Source: Shinella daejeonensis
Lineage (GTDB): Bacteria; Pseudomonadota; Alphaproteobacteria; Rhizobiales; Rhizobiaceae
Direction: 5' to 3'
Length of the DNA stretch: 64,000 nt
Assembly: GCF_024281235.1 (NCBI RefSeq)
Contig: NZ_JAHWXY010000001.1
Coordinates: 1,054,001 to 1,118,000 of the forward strand
How positions within the stretch are numbered: the stretch's first letter is position 1; every line of letters starts with the position of its first letter. Below, in pieces: positions 1-7,850 of this stretch. The notes beneath the pieces were generated by a model, which had not been told where the DNA came from, made no database searches, and was given only the letters and a program-made list of their open reading frames with translations. Both the position numbers and the translations under genes were made by a program.

Positions 1-1
1 C

Positions 2-91
2 TACAAAGCCCCCACCAGTTGGCGCGCAGCATGGGTCAAACTCACCCCTGAGCGCCGCACCCTCATCAAGCGAGAAGCAAGGTACAAATGA
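2..91 (+). CDS. 3' end of an unidentified phage gene (partial)
   Basis: An open frame enters from the left edge and ends with TGA at 89-91, overlapping the ATG of the next gene in an ATGA junction, typical of coupled phage genes. Only 29 residues are visible. They are basic and end in REARYK. No family can be assigned from this tail. Confidence 0.5.
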   Translation, partial: YKAPTSWRAAWVKLTPERRTLIKREARYK

Positions 92-633
92 AGGAACGTA
101 AATCCAAGCGTGTGAACGAACAGCGTCGTATCGCTCGCCTGATCCGGGCTGATGGCGGCAAGGACGGCGCGGTGCTGGCCAAGGTCCGCCTGAGGGTTTC
201 CAGTCAGCGGAGCGCTCATCTGACCATCCGGTGCCGGCCGGGCTCCTTCGAATGGCGGTATGGTCGCGGGGAACCGTGCGCCCTGTTCTATGCCGGCAAC
301 CATTTCGCCATTCTTTGGGAGCGTGCCGGTGCTACGGTCGCGAGTTCGGCGGACTTCCTTCGTGGCACCAAGGCGGGTCACAGAACCGGTATATCGGACA
401 GTCGTGTTGCCGCGATCGATGCGCTGCGCGGTCTGGTCGACGAAATCGGGCGGCTCTCCTTCGAGCGCCTGATGCTCTACTGCGTCCAAGGCGCAACATC
501 GGATGAAATCGCTACACGGGAGCAGCAGGAGAAGCGCGCCATCGCCACGGTTCTTGCCAACGACCTGCGCCAGTGCGCCATCCATTTCAACTTTGTGAGC
601 CGAAAGACTCATTTCGATCGCGAAACCATTTGA
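88..633 (+). CDS. Phage protein with C-terminal helix-turn-helix-like region, possible late regulator
   Basis: 181 residues. The N-terminal half is basic (KERKSKRVNEQRR). The last 65 residues (SDSRVAAIDALRGLV...QEKRAIATVLANDLRQCA) resemble the helical end of DUF6456/ArpU-like phage proteins, in which a sigma-region-4-like helix-turn-helix follows a conserved 'RLRxLVDEIG' helix. It sits at the end of the early region, just upstream of a terminator and before the packaging genes, where lambdoid phages keep a late antiterminator. The regulatory role is an inference from position and the weak HTH. The ATG at 88 is fixed by the 4-bp overlap with the preceding gene. Confidence 0.5.
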   Translation: MKERKSKRVNEQRRIARLIRADGGKDGAVLAKVRLRVSSQRSAHLTIRCRPGSFEWRYGRGEPCALFYAGNHFAILWERAGATVASSADFLRGTKAGHRTGISDSRVAAIDALRGLVDEIGRLSFERLMLYCVQGATSDEIATREQQEKRAIATVLANDLRQCAIHFNFVSRKTHFDRETI

Positions 634-686
634 CTTCGGTAACGAAACCCCCTATTGGATTGTCATCATCGCAAAGTTGCGTCCGA

Positions 687-710
687 ACCCGCCTCCGAAG
701 GCGGGTTTTT
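687..710 (+). terminator. Rho-independent terminator after the 88-633 gene
   Basis: CCCGCCT-CCGA-AGGCGGG is a 7-bp perfect stem followed by five T. It closes the plus-strand transcript of the gene ending at 633 and faces the reverse-strand cluster that starts at 741. Confidence 0.85.
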
Positions 711-740
711 CATTTCCATTCCGGTTGATTTCTAAGGGTG

Positions 741-1115
741 CTATTTAAGACGCTCCGCTATCCGGCTTCTATTGAGAGCAGTAGCGGCGGCTGATGGTAT
801 CCATTCCCCATGCCACTCGACAGGAATGCCAGTGAGCAGGGCCTCCGGATTTTTGAAGCTTGGCGAATAGCCGCGCTTTAGCATTTCGTCGATCAATTCT
901 TTTTGGCGTTTAGCCAGGTACCCGAGGCGTGGATAGAAGAACCGAACATGTCCTTGGCCCAGGCGATATTCTGCCGGGTTACGGCTATCATCGGGTTTTT
1001 CTCCACGCTCTATTGCGGCACGGACCAGACCGAATATACGTGGAAGCTCGCGGTATTCAGCAATCAGGTGGGGTGTGGTGAGTTCGGCGGGCGGAACACA
1101 GTTGATACGCGTCAA
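741..1115 (-). CDS. denV: Pyrimidine-dimer DNA glycosylase/AP lyase (T4 endonuclease V type)
   Basis: The protein cuts the glycosyl bond at UV cyclobutane dimers and then nicks the abasic site. The start MTRINCV...LIAEYRELPRIFG aligns with T4 endonuclease V. Thr2 (the nucleophilic N-terminus after Met removal) and Glu23 are both in place, and GHVRFFYPRLGYLAKRQ matches the helical core. It has 124 residues against 138 in T4; the usual aromatic WYKYYG-type tail that contacts DNA is missing. It is encoded against the late operon, next to uspA, as an autonomous cargo gene. It probably helps lysogen or phage DNA survive UV. Confidence 0.85.
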   Translation of the reverse strand: MTRINCVPPAELTTPHLIAEYRELPRIFGLVRAAIERGEKPDDSRNPAEYRLGQGHVRFFYPRLGYLAKRQKELIDEMLKRGYSPSFKNPEALLTGIPVEWHGEWIPSAAATALNRSRIAERLK

Positions 1116-1230
1116 TTTAGCAAAGTCCTGATATTACGGGCGGTGAAACTTCAAACGCATAGCCTACTGCCTTCCCGATCCTTAACTGGAGAGTCGGGCT
1201 TAATCGTCCGGCTTCTCAGGTGTTTCTCTC

Positions 1231-1674
1231 TTACCGAACGACCAGAACGGGCACCGGACTGCTGGATACGACTTCCGCAGTCTGACTGCCGAGAAGAAGG
1301 CGGCTCACGCCTCGACGTCCATGGGACGCCATAACGATCAGATTGCATTCGGCCTGCCGTGCTGTCTCCAGAATGGCCGGCGCTGCCTTGTCGTTAGGAA
1401 CATGGACCGTAGCGGCATCGATGCCCATCTTGTCGGCCCTCGACTTGATGGAGGAAAGCAACTCTTCGGCTTCCTTTTTTTGTTCCTCGCCGTATCTGGC
1501 GATGTCATTGGGCGTAATGACCCAGCCAGCCCGGCCAACAGGCGCGGGGAATGGCTCGGTAACCGTCACGATCGTGACCTTGCTATCGAGCGCCTTTGCC
1601 AGCGAAAGGCCGTGATCGACGCCTTTTTCCGCGAGTTCCGAGCCGTCGGTGGAGATCAGGATATGTGTGTACAT
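1231..1674 (-). CDS. Universal stress protein, UspA family
   Basis: 147 residues, a single Usp domain. It has the opening strand MYTHILISTDGSELAEKG and the nucleotide-binding loop SHGRRGVSRLLLGSQ, in which nine residues separate the first Gly from GS. The first Gly of the usual G2xG9xGS motif is Ala, so ATP binding is probable but not certain. The ATG at 1674 is preferred because it gives the usual Usp N-terminus; a longer frame to 1884 adds an unrelated Pro/Arg-rich stretch. UspA genes are normally chromosomal. Here it lies inside a prophage beside a UV-repair gene, so it reads as stress-related cargo. Confidence 0.85.
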   Translation of the reverse strand: MYTHILISTDGSELAEKGVDHGLSLAKALDSKVTIVTVTEPFPAPVGRAGWVITPNDIARYGEEQKKEAEELLSSIKSRADKMGIDAATVHVPNDKAAPAILETARQAECNLIVMASHGRRGVSRLLLGSQTAEVVSSSPVPVLVVR

Positions 1675-1801
1675 GGCAAGCCTCGGGAACGAGTTAAGGG
1701 ACGCTGAAGGAAGCACATCTGTTGCCGGGTAGAAAGAGACAGGTGCTCTCCTACCCGTGTGGCACAATGACGCCAATTCCGGCCGCTCTATCATGCTGGC
1801 G

Positions 1802-1945
1802 TCAGTGGCAATGCACCTGACCGGTGCTGTTATCCATGTGGCAGCATTGCCCGGGCGGTGAGCTTTTCCGGCATCCGCCGCCATGCGCGTAGGCAGATAC
1901 CGACAGAGCCAAGGCCGCCAAGACGGCTACAATCGCAGATTTCAT
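1802..1945 (-). CDS. Small exported His/Cys-rich protein
   Basis: 47 residues. A clear signal peptide (MKSAIVAVLAALALSVSAYA) is followed by a 27-residue mature part, HGGGCRKSSPPGQC and CHMDNSTGQVHCH, with four Cys and four His. The layout recalls short phage and bacterial 'YHYH/HxCH' exported peptides that may bind metal. The AGGAGGGGGTT ribosome site directly before the ATG supports the start. Function unknown; metal binding is an inference from composition. Confidence 0.65.
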   Translation of the reverse strand: MKSAIVAVLAALALSVSAYAHGGGCRKSSPPGQCCHMDNSTGQVHCH

Positions 1946-1981
1946 AACCCCCTCCTGTTTCCCATCTACAAGGTATCCAGC

Positions 1982-2362
1982 ATGGCGCTTACCGGCAAGC
2001 AGCAGCGCCTGCATCGTCGCTCCACGGAGGCTCAGCAGTACCGCCGCCTCTACCGCGACAAGCGATGGTGCGGTCCGCACGGCATCCGACAACAGACGCT
2101 GGTCCGCGACCTCTACACCTGCCAGCGCTGCGACAGCCTGCTGGTTACCGGCGACCGTCATCATCCCCGCGCGGCGGTCGTCAATCACATCAAGCCTCAC
2201 AAGGGCGACGAGAGCCTTTTCTTCGACCTGGAGAACACGGAAGCCGTCTGCAAGTCATGCCACGACACGCTCATCCAGAAGGAAGAAGCACGCGGCTACA
2301 CCATCGGGTCGGACATCAACGGGCGGCCGGTGGACAAGAACCACCCATGGAATGCGAGGTAA
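1982..2362 (+). CDS. HNH endonuclease, phage packaging-associated
   Basis: 126 residues. The HNH core is CQRCDSLL...VVNHIKPHKGDE...LENTEAVCKSCHD: two CxxC zinc knuckles, the catalytic His in NHIKP, the Asn in LENTEAVC and the final His in CKSCHD. HNH proteins placed just before the terminase genes assist the terminase in cutting concatemers in HK97-like phages. The ATG at 1982 gives MALTGKQQRLHRR and fits the family length. A longer frame back to 1883 reads through an intergenic region. Confidence 0.85.
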   Translation: MALTGKQQRLHRRSTEAQQYRRLYRDKRWCGPHGIRQQTLVRDLYTCQRCDSLLVTGDRHHPRAAVVNHIKPHKGDESLFFDLENTEAVCKSCHDTLIQKEEARGYTIGSDINGRPVDKNHPWNAR

Positions 2363-2367
2363 GCAGC

Positions 2368-2538
2368 ATGGCACGTAGCGAGATCGTCATCGACGGCAGA
2401 GAACTGATGGAGAGCATCCGTATAGGTGTCCGCATGCCTCGCCTGTTCGGCCTGCGCATGTGGATGGCAACCAAGCTGTTCATGCTCGCCGGCTGGATGA
2501 GCGGTGCGAACGTGGTGATCGAGGGAGCCGAGGAATGA
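2368..2538 (+). CDS. Small phage protein of unknown function
   Basis: 56 residues beginning MARSEIVIDGRELMESIRIG. It has an amphipathic or weakly hydrophobic middle (MWMATKLFMLAGWMSGANVVI) that could be a membrane segment. It starts 5 bp after the HNH stop and so is probably translated with it. No recognisable family. Confidence 0.5.
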   Translation: MARSEIVIDGRELMESIRIGVRMPRLFGLRMWMATKLFMLAGWMSGANVVIEGAEE

Positions 2539-2649
2539 GCGAGCAGGATCGTCACGTCCGAGATCAACGAGCGCCGGCACCGCGTCATCATCGACCGACA
2601 CGAGTTGAAGCGCATCGTTGGTGAGACCATCGCTGTCCCGCTATTCTAG
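2535..2649 (+). pseudogene. Frameshifted small phage ORF
   Basis: An ATG overlaps the previous stop (ATGA at 2535) but its own frame runs only 29 codons. A phage-like sequence, VTSEINERRHRVIIDRHELKRIVGETIA, continues in a different frame to the TAG at 2647-2649 without its own start. A single-base change near 2545-2555 would join the ATG to it. It may be a real short gene with a frameshift, or chance. Confidence 0.3.
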
Positions 2650-2695
2650 AGCCGGGTTTAACCGTGTGGCGCGCCTTGTACCGCTTCACGCGGTA

Positions 2696-2983
2696 TCATT
2701 TGGTAGGACGGCGAGGTCCTTTAGGAGCGCCACCTTCATTGTCCCATGTGTCGATGCCAGCATTGCGATCACGGTGCAGTGAGGTCTTTGACAGCGGATA
2801 GGCCTCCGCACCGATGGTCGCAGCCTTGATAAGACGGATAATCCTCCGTGCCTCTTCGTTCTCTGGGCCCACACCTCCTGCAAGTTTCTCGGTTTCATAG
2901 TTGGCATTACTGAGAACTTGGTGGAGCAGTGTCTTTTTCAGCTTCGCCGTGGTCTTCGATGCTCTAAAGGTCAAGATCACCAT
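2696..2983 (-). CDS. Small hypothetical phage protein
   Basis: 95 residues starting MVILTFRASKTTAKLKK, with a helical, charged middle (NEEARRIIRLIKAAT) and a basic tail. The ATG at 2983 sits 5 nt after AGGAG. The ATG is embedded in the stop region of the 36-residue membrane protein upstream, so the two are translationally coupled. No family recognised. Confidence 0.55.
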   Translation of the reverse strand: MVILTFRASKTTAKLKKTLLHQVLSNANYETEKLAGGVGPENEEARRIIRLIKAATIGAEAYPLSKTSLHRDRNAGIDTWDNEGGAPKGPRRPTK

Positions 2984-3087
2984 ATCCACTCCTGCATCAG
3001 GATGTAGAGGACCATGATAAAGCTGGCCCCGATGGCCATGTTGGATATCGTTGTGACGATCCGGTAGCGGTCGAAGAGGAAAGACAT
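2977..3087 (-). CDS. 36-residue single-pass membrane protein
   Basis: Start MSFLFDRYRIVTT, then one hydrophobic segment (MAIGASFIMVLYILM). A strong AAAGGAGGACGAT ribosome site precedes the ATG. Its TGA overlaps the start of the 95-residue gene, so the two form a small reverse-strand unit between HNH and terminase. It is a moron-type candidate; function unknown. Confidence 0.5.
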   Translation of the reverse strand: MSFLFDRYRIVTTISNMAIGASFIMVLYILMQEWIW

Positions 3088-3484
3088 ATCGTCCTCCTTT
3101 CGTTTGGGGCCAGGGTAGCTAGCCCTCAAACAGCAGCGCCCGTGTCGATGGCTACTGAAGAAACAACCTTGCGCGCCTCAATCGGGTTTAGCAAGGATTC
3201 AAATAAGGTCATTGCGAGGCTCTGTACTTCGATCGCGAGGTGGGGAGCATTCGTATGCGGACACGCCCTGCTCCTGCCGACGCTGCAATGGCCTCAAGAG
3301 CGACCGGGTGATGGCTGAACCGGGTTGGCGTGTTCGCACCTGCGAAGGCATCCATTTTGCGATGCAGGAGGGGGTGGTCAAAAGTCTGGAGGCGATCGAT
3401 CTGGTGACCCGCGCCCCCCCTCCATTTTCACCGAGACCGATTTCAGAGCAAAAAGTTGGGGCCATCCCGAAGGGATGAGGTGTC
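3088..3484. other. 397-bp gap before terS: no convincing gene; likely cos/pac region
   Basis: No frame on either strand has a good start, ribosome site and protein-like composition. In HK97- and lambda-like phages the packaging cut site usually lies directly upstream of terS. A C-rich tract (CGCGCCCCCCCTCC, about 3411-3424) is the most unusual local feature. Assignment as cos or pac is inference only. Confidence 0.35.
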
Positions 3485-3919
3485 ATGAACGTGATTGAAG
3501 GCACCGGCAGCATTGTCGTCGAGCCGGACTGGCAGAGCCTGTTCAACGACGAACTGGAAATCCTCGCCGCCCAGGAGCATTGGCGCATCGTCACCACGGA
3601 GTTGAAGGACCGGCAGTTGCTGGCGGCGGCCAACGGCCATTCGATCCAGCGTCTGGTGTGCGCCTATCTGATGTTTGACCGTATGTATCGGGAAGTCGCT
3701 GAAAACGGCGTGGTGTCGAAGCCTCGGCGCGGCAACAGCAAAGCAATCGCGCGGGTGAGCCCGTATTTCACGGCGATGCGTGAGGCAGGATCGGACGCGG
3801 ATCGGATCGAAGCCGAGCTTGGCATCGCGCCGCGTCGTCGTGGGTCTGTCCAGAAGGTCGAGCGCAAGCAGCGCCGGGAGCGCGCGAGTGACGGTTATCT
3901 CGGCAAGACCGGCGGCTGA
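3485..3919 (+). CDS. terS: Terminase small subunit, P27 family
   Basis: 144 residues. It recognises phage DNA and recruits the large subunit. The helical pattern WRIVTTELKDRQLLAAANGHSIQRLVCAYLMFDRMYREVAENG followed by SPYFTAMREAGSDADRIEAELGIAPRRRGSV is typical of P27-type small terminases, with a basic C-terminal tail. It overlaps terL by 32 bp, the usual terS-terL coupling. Confidence 0.85.
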   Translation: MNVIEGTGSIVVEPDWQSLFNDELEILAAQEHWRIVTTELKDRQLLAAANGHSIQRLVCAYLMFDRMYREVAENGVVSKPRRGNSKAIARVSPYFTAMREAGSDADRIEAELGIAPRRRGSVQKVERKQRRERASDGYLGKTGG

Positions 3920-5717
3920 TGATCTGGCCACGCGATACGCCTGCGATGTGCTGGATGGAAAGGTTGTAGCAGGTGAATTTGTTCGGGCTTCCTGCCGGCG
4001 TCACTTGCGCGATCTGGATGATGGTGCTGCGCGTGGTCTTGTCTTCGACGTCGGCCGGGCCAAGCATCATTGCGGCTTCTTCCCGGCCGTGCTCACCGTC
4101 ACAGAAGGTATCGCAGAGGGCAAGCCGTTCCATCTCCTGCCGTGGCATGGCTTCGTCGTGGCCTCGCTGTTCGGCTGGAAACGGTCAGATGGGCTGCGCC
4201 GGTTCCGCATGGCGTGGCTGGAAACGGGCAAGGGTCAGGCAAAGTCGCCGCTGATGGCCGGCATCGGGATCGACATGATGGGATATGCCGGCAAGGAGCG
4301 GTCTGAAGTCTACGCCATCGCCGGCGACAAGGATCAGGCGAACGTCCTGTTCAAGGATGCCGTCGCCATGTGCCGGGCGAACCTTCCGGATCGCGACGAG
4401 GATGAATTCGAGAGCCTGGAAAGCCGCGGCGATGTGGTTATCCGCGGAACCGGCGACAATGCCTGGCGGATCGAGCACCCGGCGACCAGTTCGAAATTCC
4501 AGTCGATGGCGTCGGTGGATTCGATCTCCGGCCCTCGGCCCTATGCGGTGCTGGCCGACGAGATCCACGAGTTCAAGACAGCCTACTCGCTGCAAATCTG
4601 GAAGGCAGCCATCGACAAGATGTCCGGCGATCCGCTGATGGTGCTCGGCACAAACACGCCGGCTATCAACCAGATCGTCGGAACCGAGTATTCGGAGTTG
4701 TTCCAGAAGGTCATCACGGGGCAGGCCGAGGACGATAGCCTGTTCGGCTTCATCGCTCGGGTCGATGAAAAAGACCGCGAAACGGTCTTCGATAACGAGG
4801 CGGTGTGGGCGAAGGCGCTGCCGGCGCTCGATGTCACCTATCCGATCGACAACGTCAGGAAGCGAGTGAACACGGCCAGGCTGATGCTGTCGGAGGCGCT
4901 GTCGACGAAGCGACTGTATTTCGGCATCCCGGTTGGCACGGAAGGCTTCTGGACAACACAGGAGGCGTGGGACAGTTGCCAGGGCGTGGTTGACGAAGCC
5001 GCGATGGTCGGGCTGCCCTGTTGGCTTGGGCTCGACCTGTCGAAGAAAAATGACCTGACTGCGCTGTCGGCATGCTGGCGCGGGGAGAAAGCCGGCAAGC
5101 AGCACCTGTTCGTCAAGACCTGGTACTTCACGACCAGGGCCGGCATCCATGATCGCAGCCGCGACGACAATGCGCCCTATGCCGACTGGGCCGAAAAGAA
5201 GCTGATCGAGGCGGTGCCGGGTGCCACGATCGATTACGAGTTCGTCGGCGCGAAGGTGAAGGCACTCAACGATAAGCACGATGTGCAGTTTCTCGCCTTC
5301 GACGCGGCCAAGATCGGCGACTTCATCGATGCGTGTAGTCGGATTGATTTTCCGACCTGGCGCTTCGAAGGTCCGGATGAGCCGGAAGGCAGCGGTCTGA
5401 AGCTGGTCAGCCACGGTCAGGGCACCCGTATCGTGTTCGTGGAGCGGGCGCTGTGCATGCCGAAGTCAATCGAGAAGCTGGAAGACGCGATCCTCGACGG
5501 CGCGATCACCATCGACGCCAGTCCGGTGACAACGATGTGCGCCTCCAACGCGATCATCACGGCCGATCCGATGAACAACCGGGCGTTCGACAAGCGCAGG
5601 TCTCGCGGCCGCATCGATGGCATGATCTCGATTTCCGAAGCGGTCGGTGCGGCGCATTCCGAGTTCGAGGAACAAGGCCCGTCGGTCTACGAAGAGCGCG
5701 GCATCCTGATGGTATAG
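3888..5717 (+). CDS. terL: Terminase large subunit (packaging ATPase/nuclease)
   Basis: 609 residues from the GTG at 3888, which overlaps terS; a frame reaching back to 3780 would overlap terS much more. The ATPase half has a Walker-A-like loop (ETGKGQAKSPL) and Walker B (AVLADEIHEF). The nuclease half has acidic motifs LGLDLSKKNDLTAL, FLAFDAAKIGDF and the C-terminal RSRGRIDGMISISEA. It packages DNA into proheads using ATP and cuts the concatemer. Confidence 0.93.
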   Translation: MTVISARPAADDLATRYACDVLDGKVVAGEFVRASCRRHLRDLDDGAARGLVFDVGRAKHHCGFFPAVLTVTEGIAEGKPFHLLPWHGFVVASLFGWKRSDGLRRFRMAWLETGKGQAKSPLMAGIGIDMMGYAGKERSEVYAIAGDKDQANVLFKDAVAMCRANLPDRDEDEFESLESRGDVVIRGTGDNAWRIEHPATSSKFQSMASVDSISGPRPYAVLADEIHEFKTAYSLQIWKAAIDKMSGDPLMVLGTNTPAINQIVGTEYSELFQKVITGQAEDDSLFGFIARVDEKDRETVFDNEAVWAKALPALDVTYPIDNVRKRVNTARLMLSEALSTKRLYFGIPVGTEGFWTTQEAWDSCQGVVDEAAMVGLPCWLGLDLSKKNDLTALSACWRGEKAGKQHLFVKTWYFTTRAGIHDRSRDDNAPYADWAEKKLIEAVPGATIDYEFVGAKVKALNDKHDVQFLAFDAAKIGDFIDACSRIDFPTWRFEGPDEPEGSGLKLVSHGQGTRIVFVERALCMPKSIEKLEDAILDGAITIDASPVTTMCASNAIITADPMNNRAFDKRRSRGRIDGMISISEAVGAAHSEFEEQGPSVYEERGILMV

Positions 5718-5730
5718 GCGGGATAATTGG

Positions 5731-6990
5731 ATGAGTTTTATCGATCGATTTTTCTCGCCTCCCGCGGGACGTTCGACCGTACGGCCGGCGGCGGCAGTGC
5801 CATTCGTTCCGTTGGTGTCGGCCTCGATGCCGGAGAACCATTTCACGGTCGACGGCGACCGGCTTGCCGACCTGATGCGCGCCGTCTCAATGACGGAGAG
5901 CGGGGCGAACGTTACCGTCACGACCGCACTGAAGAACACGACGGTGTTTCGCTGCGTGTCGCTGGTCTCCTACACCATCGGCATGCTGCCCTTGCACCTT
6001 TTCGAGGCTGGCGACGAGCGGCTGAAAGCGGAAAGCCATTCGCTGTACAAGCTGCTGACCAGGCAGCCGAACGACTGGCAGTCGGCATTCGACTTCAAGG
6101 CGCTGATGCAGATGCGAGCACTGGTCAATGGCGATGCCTTTGCGTTGGTTGTGCGCTCGATGGGGCGGCCGATCAGGCTGGTACCGCTGCCGAACGGCAT
6201 GGTGACGATCAGGCAGAATGATGACTGGACGGTCGAATACCACTACCAGCCGGCAAAGGGGCCGAAGCAGATTTTCAAGGCTGAGGAAATCCTGCATCTG
6301 CGCGGCCTGTCCACCGACGGCCTGCGCGGCATGTCGCTGGTCAGGCAGGCGGCCGAGGCCATTGGCCTTGCGCTTCAGACCGAGAAGGCGGCAGCACGCC
6401 TGTTCCGCAACGGCATGCTCGTCGGCGGGGCGCTCAAGCACAAGGCGAAGCTTTCGCCCGAGGCCTATGAGCGGCTGAAGGCCAGCATGGCAGAACGCGA
6501 AAATGCCGACAATGCACACAAATGGCTGATCCTCGAAGAAGAAATGGACGCCACGCCGTTCAGCCAGACCGGCCGCGATAACCAGCATCTGGAAACCCGT
6601 CAGCATCAGATCGAGGAAATCGGCCGGGTGTTCGGCGTACCGCGCCCGCTGCTGATGGTGGATGATACCTCGTGGGGGTCCGGCATCGACGTGCTCGGCC
6701 AGTTCTTCGTCCGCTACGGTCTCGCTCCATGGTTCACCGCCTGGGAGCAGGCGATCCATCGCTCGGTGCTTCTCGATGCGGAGAAGGATCGTTTTTACGC
6801 CAAGTTCAATGAGGGCGCACTGTTACGCGGCTCGATGAAGGACCAGGCAGAATTCTTCGCCAAGGCGCTGGGTTCCGGCGGGCATCGGCCATGGATGGGC
6901 GTCGACGAGGTGCGCGCGCTTCAGGAGCTTGGAAAGGCCAAGCCGGGACAACTTCCCGCCGCACCGGGGCAACAGGAGGATGGGCAATGA
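5731..6990 (+). CDS. Portal protein, HK97 family
   Basis: 419 residues. It forms the dodecameric ring at one capsid vertex through which DNA passes. Family features: TALKNTTVFRCVSLVSYTIGMLPLHLFE, LLTRQPNDWQSAFDFK, then GVPRPLLMVDDTSWGSG and the C-terminal clip/crown region. It ends in a Pro/Gln-rich tail whose TGA overlaps the protease ATG. Confidence 0.93.
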   Translation: MSFIDRFFSPPAGRSTVRPAAAVPFVPLVSASMPENHFTVDGDRLADLMRAVSMTESGANVTVTTALKNTTVFRCVSLVSYTIGMLPLHLFEAGDERLKAESHSLYKLLTRQPNDWQSAFDFKALMQMRALVNGDAFALVVRSMGRPIRLVPLPNGMVTIRQNDDWTVEYHYQPAKGPKQIFKAEEILHLRGLSTDGLRGMSLVRQAAEAIGLALQTEKAAARLFRNGMLVGGALKHKAKLSPEAYERLKASMAERENADNAHKWLILEEEMDATPFSQTGRDNQHLETRQHQIEEIGRVFGVPRPLLMVDDTSWGSGIDVLGQFFVRYGLAPWFTAWEQAIHRSVLLDAEKDRFYAKFNEGALLRGSMKDQAEFFAKALGSGGHRPWMGVDEVRALQELGKAKPGQLPAAPGQQEDGQ

Positions 6991-7841
6991 GCCTTCGCCA
7001 GCTCCCTGAGATCAGGGCTTTTCAGCATACCGACCTGTTGCAGTTCGATCCGCCCGATGAGGCGATGGCCGAATTCAACGCCGATATCCGTGCCGCCAAG
7101 AATGAGGGCGACAACGTCATCTCGATCTATGGCCAGATCGGTCGCGATCCGTTCTCGGACGTCGACAACAGCGAGCGCCGGATTAGTGGTGCGCTGGCCT
7201 CGATCGGTCACCGCGATGTCGTGGTCAACGTCAATTCGCCCGGAGGTAATTTCCTGTCGGGTCTGGCGATCTACAACCTGCTGCGCGCTCATCCGGCGAA
7301 GGTGACGGTCAATGTGCTGGCAATGGCGGGTTCCGCAGCATCGGTGATCGCCATGGCGGGTGATGAGATCGCCATGGCGGACGGTTCCTTCATCATGGTC
7401 CACAAGGCCTCGGCCGTGGTCATGGGTAACGAGTATGACGCAAAGGATGCGGCCGAGCTGCTGGCTGAGGTCGATGGCGCGATGGCTGAAATCTATGCCG
7501 CGCGTGCCGGTGTCGAACAGCCGGAAGCCTCCGGATGGATGGACAAGGGGCGTGGCAAGGGTTCGATGTTCAACGCCAAAGCCGCCATCGAGCGCGGCCT
7601 TGCCGACCGCAAGCTGGCGGCAGGCGCGGCAAAGATCGCCGCCAATATCACCAAGCAACTTCCGCCAGAGCGTGTCGCGGAGCGTGCGTTCATGGCTCAG
7701 GGAATGTCGAGCGTCGAGGCCAAGAGCCTTGTCGCCTCGCTTAAGACCGGCGCGCGCGATGCCGCTGGAACCGTCACGCGCGATGCTGACGACCGTGTGC
7801 AGGCTGCCATGCGGCAGCTGCTTTCCACCATCCGCTCATAG
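6987..7841 (+). CDS. Head maturation protease, ClpP-like (S14)
   Basis: 284 residues. It cleaves the capsid delta domain during prohead maturation. The ClpP fold is visible: VVNVNSPGGNFLSGLAIYNLL, the nucleophile Ser in AMAGSAASVIAM, and the catalytic-loop His in FIMVHKASAVV. The ATG at 6987 follows AGGAGG and overlaps the portal stop. The C-terminal 90 residues form a charged extension that may act as scaffold. Confidence 0.92.
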   Translation: MSLRQLPEIRAFQHTDLLQFDPPDEAMAEFNADIRAAKNEGDNVISIYGQIGRDPFSDVDNSERRISGALASIGHRDVVVNVNSPGGNFLSGLAIYNLLRAHPAKVTVNVLAMAGSAASVIAMAGDEIAMADGSFIMVHKASAVVMGNEYDAKDAAELLAEVDGAMAEIYAARAGVEQPEASGWMDKGRGKGSMFNAKAAIERGLADRKLAAGAAKIAANITKQLPPERVAERAFMAQGMSSVEAKSLVASLKTGARDAAGTVTRDADDRVQAAMRQLLSTIRS

Positions 7842-7850
7842 GAGATCATC

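Noticed and set aside
3212-3478. 88-codon plus-strand frame before terS with a Cys-rich start
   Set aside because: No ribosome site, implausible composition, and the few CxxC residues do not form an HNH or zinc pattern.
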